From assembly GCA_014905825.1 (NCBI GenBank), contig JACGCN010000001.1, positions 3,906,001-3,970,000 on the forward strand: a stretch of DNA of 64,000 nucleotides. Direction: 5' to 3'. The translations under genes and the position numbers were made by a program. Source of the stretch: Lyophyllum atratum. Taxonomy: Eukaryota; Basidiomycota; Agaricomycetes; Agaricales; Lyophyllaceae. Shown here one piece after another: positions 49,224 through 61,400 of the stretch. Position 1 is the first letter of the stretch; each line of letters opens with the position of its first letter. The notes under the pieces are model-generated. The model saw nothing but the letters and a program-made list of their open reading frames with translations. It was not told the origin of the DNA and made no database searches.

Positions 49224-52200
49224 ATGGATACCACCGATGGCCCAGCACTCGGGACTATCGTCACTACTGGGCAAGGGAAGGGCGTGGTTCGCTTCTCAGG
49301 CGCAACCGCGTTCTCCAAGGGAAAATGGGTCGGTATAGAGCTCTACGAGGGGAATGGAAAGAACGATGGCTCTGTCCAAGGCGTGCCGTACTTCAGCTGC
49401 AAGATGGGCTACGGTATCTTCATTCGGGCCAGCCAAATCAAGAGCACCCATGGCCCAGAGATTGAGGTGCGTCTTCACCTTCATTGCTAGCTAACAGATA
49501 TACTGACTCTTTCTAGCGGCCACCCCCCACAGTTCGTCCTGCTGTAGGTCACCAGCGGACAAATTCAGGTCTCTTACGAGCGAACTCTTTACGCACGCCA
49601 CCTTCCTCTAATGCCTCTAATGCCTCTCCTCGCTCAACAAGTCCAACGAAACCTGTCGCCTCATCATCCTCAGCGGCACCTAGTTTGACCACTTTGCGCA
49701 TGCCGAAGCAGGCCGGGTCTCCGACGAAGCGTAACTCCCTTTCACTCCAGCCCAGAAAGTCGTTCCCCATCTCCCAGTCCCCATCAGAGGACCACACGAA
49801 CTCGCCAAGCCCGAGTTCTCCAACTCGGATGAAAGGGTCTCCCAACGGTCAAGTACCGAAGCGGACATCTTCACCTTTGTCCAGCCAAGCACCGAGACGG
49901 ACTTCTTCGCCCTTATCACTACCACCTGTCGGTGTTTCACCTCCAACTCATGCATCACCACGTCCGCCTCCCGTATCATTCCAAGTCACATCCCCAGAAC
50001 CAGCAAGACCGCCTTCCCGCCCCCCATCATCGTTGCGAAATCCTTTGGTGCGTGATTCGTATCTTACTCTTAACACTATATTCAACGCCGTTGCAGAAGG
50101 TGCAAGAGCGCATTCAAGATGACCAAGAGCTCCAAGAACTACGCGCCAAAATTCGCGTTTTGGAAGCTAAACGCGCTGACGACTCCCGCCACGTCCAAGA
50201 GCTCGAAACGCGCCTATCTGAAGCAGAATCCTTCGTCGCCCTGCGACCGAAGCTGCAAGCGAAGCTCATGTCTCAACAAACCGAACTTGCTAGTGCTAAA
50301 CGGGAACTTGCAGATGTCCAGCAGCTGTCCCAGTTGACCGAGACGCGACTGCTTGATTCGCAGGAACAACTAGAGATGGCGATGTTGGACAAAGAGGTTG
50401 CAGAGGAACGTGCTGAGCTAACGGAGGCTGAGCTGGAGGAGGTGAAGGAGAAGCTGGCGGTGGTCGAGGTGGAAATAGGTGTGCTTAGAGAAGGCGGAGG
50501 TGAATATGTTCCTGTTCGAGAATGGAACCAAAGCTCAATGCCTATTGCATTTGTTAGGCGAAGGAGATGGCGGCTCATCTGGCAAGGATACACTGGCTTA
50601 TATTCAGCTCGAGAAACAAAACGAGAGGCTAAAGGAGGCTCTCATCAAGTACATTGGCAATCGTTTCGCGTCTCATAGACTACAACTGATGTGGTGAAAT
50701 AGACTACGCGATATGACACAAGAAACCGAACAGGACCAGCGCAGACGGATTACAGAGATGGAGAAGGACATCATAGGTGTCGACGACCTCCAATGTGCGT
50801 CATTTCTACTTCCTCGATTTGTCTGGTCTGACCGCCGCACAGCGCAATACGAATCTTCCCTCATCAAGTTGTCCAACGCCGAAATCCAAATCGAAGACTT
50901 GAAGTTGCAACTCGACGACGCTCTCGGTGCTGAAGAGATGCTGGTACAGTTGACGGAACGTAATCTTATGCTTGGCGAGGTAACCTTACTACTTCCGTCT
51001 TCTTGCTTGATCTCACAAATCTATCTAGAAAATCGAAGAGATGCGCATTACCATTGAAGACCTCGAAGCCCTGAAGGAACTTAGCGACGAGCTCGAAGAG
51101 AACCACGCGGAAACCGAGAAGCAGCTTCATGAAGATCTCAGTAAATCATTTTTCTCCACCCTGCAGGGTCCCTCCTTCTCACCCTGTATTCAGACCAGAA
51201 GGATGTCCAGATCCGCGAACAGGCTCTCAAGATTGAAGCTTTGGGAGATGCATGCCAGGATCTGGAAAACACCATCAGCCAATTCAGGGAGCTCGTCATG
51301 CAGTTGCAACAGTATGTCACCCCGCCATATTTCTAAATCATGGCTTGTCTGACTTTGCATATCCTTTAAGGGAACTTGACGATCTCAGGACACAGACGCA
51401 AACGGCCCAGAACGAGTCAGCTACAGCGGCATCACAGACAGCAGCCATGATGTCCCTGAACCTCAAGTTGCAGTCGTCGGCTTCGAAGAACCTGGCAAAG
51501 AACATCGACCTCGAGATTCGAAGCTTGGAGGCTCGGGAAACCAGGGAACTGCTCAGCATTGTTCAGGTATGCTATCCGTTTCTGCTTGTCTCCGTAGGCC
51601 TGGCTGATGCCTTGCGTAGCCGTATCTGCCAGAACTATATGTGGATTCCGATACAGACGCTACGAACTGCTATCTCTTCTTCCAGCGGCTGGCGTACAAG
51701 GCTGATCTCATCAACACTGTTGTGGCCCAAGCACATGGTCTGCCCGATTCACTCAATGGTTCTGTCTCTGAAGTACTCGTTGGTGTTTGCGAGGTCAGTG
51801 ACCGACAAGATCCGATGGCCATTTTCATCTAATTCTGTTTCATTCAAAGATGAGAGCACGTATTTCCGGACTATCCACTCTATGCAAACGCTTCGCTGCC
51901 ATTCTGCGACGCTGCGACGTGGAGTCCTTCCTCAACATCGGCCGAATCTTCCCAGAGATCGCGCCCATGGAGAAGCGGCTGGACATGCACATCAATCTCC
52001 TGCGTAGGGATGAGTTCCGCGAGATGGAGTGTGTCAGTGATATCGTCAAGTATGTTTTTGGTCCTTCTTTTGACTGTTGCGGGTTTGTTGAGCTATCGAT
52101 AGGATACAGGCACAGTTTGATCACCTTGCGGAGACCTACTTCGATGGCTTCGAGCATGACTTGGGTGAACGAGAGCTGGGCTACGTGCTGTCGTTTGACC

Positions 52201-53905
52201 ACGATCTTGATATGTTCTCCGCGTCCATTGGGCTTGCGAAGACGTCTGTGCAGTCTATTCTCAAGGAAGAAGGTACCTCCGTCATATCTCAAGGAGTGGG
52301 GCGCTTTGCTTACCGATCCTTGTAGAAGTTACTCTGGACATGGGCGGCTACGACATTGACAAGGAGCTATTCGAGCCTTTGCAGACTCTGCTAGACCATA
52401 GTAAGGGCGCGAAATCGGTATCCAAGTACGTCGTGACATCGATTCATTTCATGTGTGGTGTTGATGTTCGGCTGTAGGAAATTGACCAAGCGACTGGATG
52501 AACTCATCAATGACTCTACGGCTCTCAAGGCTCATCTCATCCCGCAGATGAAGGGCCTGAGCAATCTTGCTGCGGAGCTGGTCAACTTCGGAATCTCTGT
52601 TCGTACCTTTCACGCCCATTCTATACACTGTTTCTCATCGTTATACCCAGTTGGCACAACAAATCATGCCACACTTGAGCGATGCTCGTAGTGCTAAATC
52701 TCCCTTCCAATTGACGACGTTGCTTTCTCTCGTCAAACAAACGGCCGCCAGCACCGTCGCCAAAGACATCAAACCCGGTGAATCTGTCTGGGATGCTATC
52801 AGGGCGTCCATCTCCATAGTAGTCCAAGAAGGTGGCAAGCTACTGCCCCTTGCGCTGGAGTCAGAGAATGTTCTTAAAGGTTGGTTATATTGCCCTGCTT
52901 CGTATAAATTAGTGCTGATTGCCTGTAGTTTCTGGCACGGCTCCCTGGATCACCAGGATTGGGGAGATCAAGGCTAGCCTCGCCGTCAATGTCGAAGCTG
53001 AGCGTAAAGTGGCTCAACTCAATGACGAGATGCAAGGCCTGGTCCGAAGTCTCAAGACCAAGGATCAGAGCATCCAAGAGTCGGTGGTCAAGATCGAGTT
53101 GATGGAGCGCAGGATGGAGGCCGTCAAGAAACAGGCGGATGCTATCGTTGACCTTGAAGGCGAACTTTCGAAGGCTAGGCGGCAAGAGCGTGCGTACGAG
53201 GAAGCGATGGAGCAGCTGCAAGCAGACTTGGACACGTTGGAACAAGATAATGCTAAGCTCAAAGCATTGACAGCAGGCCAGGAACGCCAAGGTTTGTTTT
53301 GAACTTTTGTAGATCCTCGGTTGCTTACGATTTCACAGCCCCAGGCATGCAACAAGTGGAGACGGAACCCATTCCCATTGAAGGCAGCCTGGAAACGTCG
53401 CATCTCTTGGAACAGGTAAATCTAGGTTCTACTTCATTGTCGAAAAATTTCTCAATGGAAATCTCTATAGATTGATGCACTCCGAGGAACTGTCCGTTTC
53501 CTTCGCACAGAGAATTCTTACCTAAAAGGTCAGGATCTACTCAGAGAGATCGAGAGCTTGCCACCTCTGCCCGTCCCAGTCAGTCGCATGCCAACGCCGC
53601 CCCTCGATCCCTCGGGCCTGTCCGACTCTGAAGATTCGGACTCTGACACTCCACCTCCACCACCAACACTGCGTTCTCTCACGACGGAGACGAAACTACT
53701 ATACCGGGACGTCATCAAATTCTCGAGCTCACCACGCGTTGTTGATCTTTCCGCCCTGAATGCCAAACGGGCGGAGGCGAAAGGCGGGAAGGTGTGGATG
53801 CCCAAGAAGCAAACACCAGCCCATCAAGTGTGGGAACGCAAGATGGAGGCTGAGCGATTGAGCAAGCGGGTGCAAGGTTTGCTTGATAGAGCCGGCAGTC
53901 TGTGA
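49224..53905 (+). CDS. Dynactin large subunit p150-Glued
   Basis: A multi-exon gene of well over 1,200 aa. The N-terminal CAP-Gly domain (about residues 8-75) has GKGVVRFSGATAFSKGKWVG and the GKNDGSVQGVPYF microtubule-binding motif. A Ser/Pro-rich basic linker of about 200 residues follows. Next comes a long coiled coil (QERIQDDQELQELRAKIRVLE onward). The dynactin domain then starts with LAYIQLEKQNERLKEALIK, and later coiled coil and a Pro/Ser C-terminal part end in RVQGLLDRAGSL. The protein links dynein to cargo and microtubules, needed for nuclear migration in hyphae. Introns interrupt it about every 150-300 bp. The start ATG at 49224 directly precedes the CAP-Gly domain. Confidence 0.93.
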
Positions 53906-54105
53906 TGGTTTTCTCCGCTTTTCTTTAGCTTTTGAATCATGTTTATTCCATTCTTGAAAAGGTTATACCCAGCATAATGTATTCCTCGACCTAGACACCC
54001 ATACCAATTACTCTACATCCATATGTATCTTTCACTTATGGTTCGCCCTTATTCTTGACCAACGAACGTGCATTCGCTACATGAGGAACGTTTTGTCGAC
54101 AGTAA

Positions 54106-54198
54106 GGCGCTATAGCCAAGTGGTTACGGCGACAGATTCGAACTTACGAATTCATCTGTTCCTCTTTGAGGGCGCAGGTTCAAATCCTGCTGGCGTCG
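54106..54198 (+). tRNA. tRNA-Ser (anticodon CGA) with 11-nt intron
   Basis: The acceptor stem pairs GGCGCTA with TGGCGTC (two G-U pairs). The D arm is GCC AAGTGGTTAC GGC. The anticodon stem pairs ACAGA (54132-54136) with TCTGT (54155-54159); the anticodon CGA is at 54139-54141. An 11-nt intron (54143-54153) sits one base after it, the standard position. A long variable arm (CCTC-TTT-GAGG) and discriminator G are both serine hallmarks. The T arm is GCAGG TTCAAAT CCTGC. It reads UCG codons. Confidence 0.88.
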
Positions 54199-54229
54199 GT
54201 ACTGGTTGTAATCATCACGGCTGTTACAA

Positions 54230-54234
54230 TTTTT
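54230..54234 (+). terminator. RNA polymerase III terminator
   Basis: A run of five T residues about 32 nt after the tRNA 3' end. This fits a Pol III stop signal for the tRNA-Ser gene. Confidence 0.5.
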
Positions 54235-54434
54235 GCATACTTAACAACTCCGATATTACCCCCACAATATTCCTGAATCCTAAGTATAGGATAGGGTCGT
54301 TTTTCTGGAAATCGGATACGTTACTGTTCCCGTATGGTGACCTATTGGCCGTACACTTCTCATACAATAGACCCATGGATAATCCAGAGGAAAACATATG
54401 TAACCGCGAATCCGGTTGCCGTGGGACCCAAGTA

Positions 54435-56520
54435 CTAATGATGAGGACCACCAGCCCATGCAGCTGGCGTCGGACTCTCCTCAATTCGCCCGCTCATAAC
54501 AATTTGCGCACCAATGCCAATTGTGTCCTGCAGTAAATCTTCTCCCCGCAATTGCAAACCATCCCCTAAATGGGCCCCACGCTGCTGACTCTGACGCTGG
54601 CTAGGTGGAACACCAAATAGCGTCTCTTCCGGCACCTCCCCACTGAACCCATCGAAAGAGTCGTCATCAAATGAGTCATCGAAACCATCATTCTGAGCGC
54701 CAACGGCAAATGGTTGGACGGGTGCTAGGTTGGCGTCCTCATCGGCCAAGGAATCGCCAGAATGATTGGAAGAACCGAAAGAATCATCCGAGTCCTCGCG
54801 GCCGCTAGCGGATGTCGTTAACATGAATGGAACACCTGGGTGGGCGGTGTTCCCCATGTCGTCCATTGAGTCCGAGTCAGAATCAATGTCCAATTGTTCA
54901 TGCCTATGAACAGGAGTGATTGGTCCGTCGGCATTTGCATGATGCGGAGGAGTTGAAAGTATATTGAGGGCCTGCTCAGTCGCCTTGTGCGAGCGTAGAC
55001 GTAGCCCAGGAGTGGAGGCGGTTCCGACCGTGGAAGGTACGTTGAGCCCCACTCTGTGCATCATGCTCTCCAGGCTTGAATCAAGGACAATGCTATCACT
55101 AGTATCCATGCCATAGCGGTTGTAGCGTGAAAGCGAGGGCGGTGTGGGCATTGTGCTTAGAGTGGATTCAACTCTGCTGTGTAAATAACCATCCCGTGTG
55201 GCGTTGCCGCTCCTGTATTGGATGTCTCTCACCAGGTCGCGTGTTATTCTCGCTGAGGCCTCCTTCGTTGGAGTTTGGCCCAGCTTCAAAAGGCCAAGTT
55301 CAGCCAAAGAACGTGGTGGACGGGCAGGCGACATCATGACCGGAGGTGACATGCCTGGAGGCAAGCCATCGAAAGAGTCATCATCGTCGGATTGTTGAGC
55401 AGGAGTTGCATGACCACGGCGTGAAGAAGGCTGCCCCCTTCGATAACGTTGAGGTGTCGTTACCGAAGGGTCTCGGAGGTCGACTACACCATCCCAATTT
55501 GCTGGATTTTTGTCGGGGGATAAAAATGGATTGTACTTCTTGGGCACTGGTGTTTTGGGTTTCACGCGGTATTTGAGGGGCGAAACGTTTGCAGAGCTTG
55601 TGCCCGTTGCCGACGCGTCAGACGGGTAAAGATTATGGCGTAAAACATTGCGTAGCAAAGGTCCGCTCATATCTTTCGATTTGCCCTTGTCACTGCGGGG
55701 AATATCATGATTTCCTCGCCTGGGATTAGGTGTCGGTTCATCTAAACGCAAGGATGGTTGATAGCTTGATGTTGACGGCCCTAAGATGCTTTCGTCCTCT
55801 ACAGAGGACTTTTGGAAATCCCGACCCATTTGCACTAGAGGGGAATCTAGTGAGGCAGTCCATGAAGGATCTCCATAACTGTCCGCTATCGAATCATCTG
55901 CGAATTTTGTGACCCGTGCCGTTGCTGGAGTGGAGGAGAATGCGCCATGCCCAGGCATGAACGATCCATTTGTCGATGTTATGCTAGGCTCGTAGATATG
56001 GGATTGAGAAGCGTCAACTTGGGGGGTAGATTGATCCTGTGTAGTTTCCGAAGCTATCTCTGGTTGCTCGGACTCTTCGTTCACCGTCGAGTAGTCATCG
56101 TAACTTGGTATTCGGATTTGTGCGGCCTGCTCATAGAAAGATGTCCAGAACTAAGGGAACCAATGAGAACATGGCATTATTGGTTCACGTAGTGGATGAT
56201 TGACGCACTTTTGCGGCCTCCCTCACAGGCTCCGTAGTTACCGCATATCGTTTGAGCGCAGGTAAAACCTTGTTCGCCAACACATGATGTATTTTGGAGA
56301 AATTTTCGTCAATATTCTAACCGATTTTGATTAGCTCCTTCTCGGATTGCCCCTCGAAGCTTCTGACCTGCAGCTTCAGAGTAATCAGTTGCTCCATCTG
56401 CTCGATTTGGTCGAGCACTGGGGCTGAAGCGTCGAGCCCAGGAACATTTATTGATGTTGGATCTGAGCTTGGTTGCCATCTAGGAGGATTTGGTGGAATT
56501 TCCCGTCGTGTCTCTGTCAT
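54435..56520 (-). CDS. ASK1: DASH/Dam1 complex subunit Ask1
   Basis: Three exons; start at 56520 (MTETRREIPP), total about 660 aa. The conserved N-terminal domain reads IEQMEQLITLKLQ | NIDENFSKIHHVLANK and TTEPVREAAK | FWTSFYEQAAQIRIPSYDDY, matching Ask1. The remaining about 550 residues are disordered, rich in Ser, Pro and Asp, with many Thr-Pro and Ser-Pro sites that suit Cdk phosphorylation. The DASH complex forms rings or patches on kinetochore microtubules and couples chromosomes to the spindle. The intron after LKLQ is about 50 nt. Directly upstream lies the duplicated segment at 56681-56806. Confidence 0.93.
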
Positions 56521-56680
56521 TGCTGCACCACTAGATGGAAGATGGAGAGAGAGTTGTTGAGCCTGTTCAACGCGTCGCGTCACATGTGACAGTACGCAAC
56601 CGTGACTGCATAAATGTACCGCGATGGGTCGTGAAGCTTGAAGACTTGAATATTCATTTCTACCGCGTTGCTTGCTAACG

Positions 56681-56806
56681 TTACATACAAAATTGCGCGT
56701 CTCATATACAAAAATAATCTGTATCATGAAGTCGTGAACGCTGTGCTGAGTTACATACAAAATTGCGCGTCTCATATACGAAAATAATCTGTATCATGAA
56801 GTCGTG
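56681..56806. repeat. 70-bp-period tandem duplication
   Basis: A 56-bp unit occurs at 56681-56736 and 56751-56806 with a single mismatch (A at 56710, G at 56780). The right copy overlaps the stop codon and last codons of the SGNH gene (stop at 56796-56794). The left copy lies in the spacer towards ASK1. Confidence 0.95.
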
Positions 56807-56830
56807 CACTGTGTCAGCACAGCGTTCACG
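56733..56830. repeat. 17-bp perfect inverted repeat around the second repeat copy
   Basis: CGTGAACGCTGTGCTGA at 56733-56749 is the exact reverse complement of 56814-56830. The right arm is coding DNA of the SGNH gene (Val-Asn-Ala-Val-Leu on minus). The left arm fills the junction between the two tandem repeat units. Confidence 0.95.
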
Positions 56831-58051
56831 TAATCCGCCATAATACGGTGAGTAGCTGCAGATGGTGTTCTATAACAGTGGTGAGCATCGCAATCGTGAT
56901 CCAAAGCTGAACGCCTTACCCTGGGATCCAGTAGAATGAGTGGTCGGGGTCTGCGCAGGCGCCGACAGTGGTTTCGCTGTTGACTGTGCACGCTCCCGGG
57001 TTTGTGTACCCGAAAGCCTTGTACCCTGGAGTTAAGCCCAGGACTCCGGTCCAAACATTCGAGAGGTCCACATAGCCTATGTTGAGTCCTAAACCACGTA
57101 GAGATTGTAACTCGGAGAAGACCTGCTGTTTGAAAGCCTCTCCTTGGGCGGTCTTTGTCCCACGACCATAGTTGTCCACAATCAGGATGTTACGTGCGAA
57201 TACCGGAGAGGAGGAGGCAACGAGGATGTTGTATGCAATGTTCTGCGCGACCATATCAAGATCTATCAAGTATTCCAGTTGTAAGAGTAGGTTAAACGCA
57301 TGTTATGTCACCATACCTGCGCCCTCTTCAAAATCACTGTCATGGTGCGTTAGATGGAGGGGACAGCTGGATTACTGGCAAAAGAAGCTTACTTGATGCC
57401 AAAGAAAATAGTATAAAGGGTAGTATCGGGATCGTATGTGGTGGATTGACCGATAAACATGTTTACTAGACCCGAGATGTTGCGATTAGATCACGCAGAG
57501 AAGAACACTTATTGAAACCCACATTGACCAATAAAATCGCGTGCGTTCCCAAAGTTTTTGTCAGGATACTGGGAAGCATCTACAACTGCCCCAGCAGCCT
57601 ACAGCGATCCTTGACTCAGTGGGGTAAGGCGCACCAAGCATTCTGTCAACATACCGCATAGTCTTTAACTGTAGCACCAACACTCTTGGCCAGGTTTTCG
57701 ACCCAGACTGGACCGTTGCTCATTCGTCCACCAGCCATAGGGTTCGGAGGAAGCAAAATGGCCGGCTGCAGGGGAGATCCATCTTGTACACCACCGTCTG
57801 AATAAGCGTCCTGAACAGATCCCGTCAGAATATATCATCAATATATCCAGTCAAGCACGTACACCAAACGACACGATCGTCTTGAAGGTGTTCAGGGGCG
57901 GCAGACCAGCGTTGACATCTGCAGGGGCTCCCTCCAGGGTTCCACACTTCGGCTTCACAGCCAGATGGACCTCTTGCAACGACTCTCTCTGCACTACGGC
58001 CGCAGAAGCGATAGAAATCGCTGCGAGAACGGATACCGCAGTGAAGCGCAT
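56794..58051 (-). CDS. Secreted SGNH/GDSL-fold protein with degenerate catalytic residues
   Basis: A multi-exon gene of about 310 aa with a signal peptide (MRFTAVSVLAAISIASAAVV). SGNH blocks are recognisable: block I SFG-DAYSDGGV, split by an intron; a block II-like AAGAVVD; block III FFGINDFEEG with Gly and Asn kept; and a C-terminal PSAATHRIMADYV. The family is close to fungal acetylesterases of CE16 type. In the best splice model the block I Ser is Ala (GDA instead of GDS), and the final D-x-x-H pair is replaced (WIPGTP). It may thus be inactive, a binding protein, or a subfamily with a different mechanism. TATA-like GATAAATAG lies about 45 bp upstream (58104-58096, minus). It ends inside a duplicated segment. 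Confidence 0.8.
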
Positions 58052-58474
58052 CTTTGGGTCTTCAGGAAAGGTGCTTTCAAATTTCAGGACATCCCTCTAT
58101 TTATCCCCGTCATTTGCTACTTGCTTAGGCCATCCTGAGGGCCGAACAAGCGTCTCATAGTAAGCAAGCTTCCGTGCCTAGTATATCAGCTGAACACCTC
58201 ACTAAGAACCGGCATTACTCAACTCCGTACATTTTCCGGTGCGCCATTTGTGAATTATGTCTCGCGATATGGAGGAACTAACGTGAAGCGGGGCTCGCCA
58301 ACCTCGAAGAAAGATAACGCAGTGTGCTCTGCCATGTTTCACATGATACACGTACATAGATGCACAAGATGCTGTAGCCGCTGTAATCAAGGAATCAAAA
58401 TTCAAGAACCCAATTTCGTACTACATAGCGATACGGTATCGACCGATCGCAACCCTCGGTGAAGCGTCATGAGC
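58052..58474. other. Promoter of the SGNH gene and 3' end of the GH51 gene
   Basis: 423 bp. It includes the TATA-like element near 58100 and nothing else that I can support. Confidence 0.5.
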
Positions 58475-61400
58475 TCATAAACTCCCCAAACTGGGAGTAT
58501 GCAGGGTGATCACGGTCACACTTGTCGCAGGGAAGGTGTAGTTGAACCTATCCGGATGGGGAATGGCAAAACTGGATGCAATAGGGATAATCAGTTCAGG
58601 CTCCTCGATGGTGTTCGACACGTTGAATACGCCTGATATAGGGCTGAGGCCAGGGGAGCTGATCGAGGTGGCAGTTCCGAAGCCAGTAATCGGAAAGTCT
58701 AAAAAGATGTTTGCGACAAGGTCTGTAGTGCCCGTGTTGGACACCTGGTCCGTACAAGCGATGTAAGTCGGCAGATCTTCGCGTGATTGAACTATGTTAT
58801 AGCACCTTCAGGAAGACAGCACTCGTCTCATTGCTGTAACTAGCCACCCAGAATAAGGGCTCAGAATCCGCAGTCGAAGCCGGCGACGTCTTTAGAACAT
58901 GGGTTCCACGGTTTAAGCTAAACATCTGAATGGGCAGGTGATCAAAACGCTGAGTATTGTGATCGAAAGAAGACAAACCTGTTGAACATAGTATGAAGTG
59001 GATTTCACAACATGACTGGCGTCATATGTTATGATATCAGGTGTCCACTGATAGTTTCTGATATGTTGGAAGCTGCACAAGATAGGGAAGAAGATCGTCA
59101 TTTCCATCATCCATTCCACTATTTGGGAATTTACCTTGGCGCATCTGGGAAATGATGGACATTAGCGACTCGGAAAACAGGATAAACAGCAGCACTGACA
59201 GGCTGAGGCGAAAACTACATCCGAATTCCTTTCCAAGCCAGTCATAAATGCCGCCTCAGCAGCAGCGCCCTGAAGGGTTGGATAAGCTAGCCGTCCACTT
59301 GGAATATCGCCGAGAGCATTGCTGTCATTTGTGGAGGTCACTGGTCAGGGGAAGGCATGGATAGACGTCAGATTTATGAAAGATGCGATGTGCGTACCGG
59401 CATACTCTCCTACGTTATTTCCGCCGATTCAGTAAGTCGGTGCAACTGAAAGGCTACCTAGCTCCTCACCTACAAAGAACAAACTTCCATTCCTTGGGTA
59501 GTCATCAAACATGAAGGCGTTGGTTATAAACCAAGACGGCGAATTGTACATGTGAAAGTCGACTAAGATTGGCAGACTAGATGAGTAAACGCAAATCTCA
59601 TGATCAAGTCCGCCCTTACTTTTCTTGTACACGGGATCGAGGGCTGTTGACGGCAGAGTCGTTGCAATGAACTCCAGGTGAGGATATTTTGCGCTGATGG
59701 CATCTACGAAGGCCTTCCAGCGATAGGCCGCGTAGGACGTTGGTTGAAACTTCCATGACTGATCAGGACTTTGGAATACTGGATGAGAAGAAAGCATGCC
59801 TGGTCCTCGTTTCCTCTGCATTACGTGTCAGCCCCGACATCACATTTGACTTGAAACATACGCACATTTCAATCAGTCTGAGGGCGTAAGGTTCTGTACG
59901 ACCCAGACTCGCGCGCGATTTGCCACCTTTGGTGGTTTTGGCGTCACCGATTACGAAATCGATCTGTGCGAGAACATCTTCGATATAAGGTTGAAGATCT
60001 TGTTCGGGCACCACGGGCCACGTAGCGAAGTCAGAATAGTTAGCTATCGATATCCCGGCCCATACTCCTATAGATAAAAGTCAGCTCTCATTGATCGTCC
60101 ACCAGTACTTAGATGATTACCGAGAATGGGTTCCTAAGCCATTGGGAGTTGGTGAAAGCAATGCGATGTTGGGCACAAATCACTCACGGCTTCTAAGTCT
60201 TCTGCCCAGTTTAAGTATTCAAGGAGCCCCTAAGGATGCTTAAATAATAATCAGACGTGTTTTTGTTGCTGTGCTCACAAGCCCATCCGTGTTCGAATAT
60301 CCTGTGTCCTCGCGATGAGCCTTATAACGATCGATGTCTAGATGGACGCACCCCAGTCTCCAACGCGACCTGGTCGATCCTCGACACTGTATTGAGGATT
60401 AGTACAGTCCATCGAACTGGCCATTATGAGCTCACCGTCCGATGGTCTCGTTCCATTTCCAACGTGTATCAATACTGTGTCCCTAAAAACAAGATTGGTC
60501 GTTGACAATAATCGGGTGAAAGGGAAAGTACCTCAAGATTGTTCCCCCCTGGGAACCGCCATATTGACGGCCTTGTGGCAGCCAGGGCTTCCGCTAAGTC
60601 GATGCGCATACCATTTTCTCGCCCTCTGAAAGTCGGTGGGAACAATGAGAACATCCCAAAATGAATTGTCTTCCCAGCGGCAGCCTTTCCGTCGAACAAA
60701 ACACTGAACACATTTTCGTCGTTTGGCGCAGAGCTCGCAGGATTGAACTCAAAGGTGAACTTCTTCCAACTCTTAGAAATCCCTCCGACTGATTTCGATG
60801 CGAACACGGTCCCCCGGACAGATTTCAGGGATACTGTAACCTTTCCGCTGAATGTGTCGGATTTGGCATAAAAGGATCCTTTGTACGTCCAGCCCTCCTG
60901 AATCTTGATGCCTTATATGTATCCAAGTCAGCTTCTACGATCCCAGAAAAGTCGGTCTGTACTTCGTCTTACCCCAGTAACCGGTATTCTCGAACCCTAT
61001 TGGGCCATTGACAACTTTGGGTATTCGTACTTCGAGGCTGTTTGGTAACGCTGCTGAAACGCCCTTGGTTTTGGAGGTAACAGATAAGAAAGCTCCATTG
61101 TACGGTTGCCATGCGTTCAGCCTAGGAAAAGAAAGTCGGATGATTGGTGCAGATGAATTTGTGTGAAGCGTACGCGTTTTGAGTCCCAGGAATAACGGCT
61201 TGGAAAGCGCGATTCTGAAGCAGCTCAGCTGGGGAGGGTCTGACGTAAAATAATGTAACAAAAGGGTTGTAACAACGTACCATATAGGCCTCCATCTCCA
61301 CTATAGAGAAGGTCACAATTCTCGAACGATCTCGATTTATAGAAAAGACACGGACCTGTGGTTAATATCCTACAAGTGATCGAAATAGATGAGATATGGT

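Noticed and set aside
48980..49465. 161-codon plus-strand frame upstream of and overlapping the dynactin start
   Set aside because: It overlaps the CAP-Gly exon in another frame, and the CAP-Gly frame is certain.
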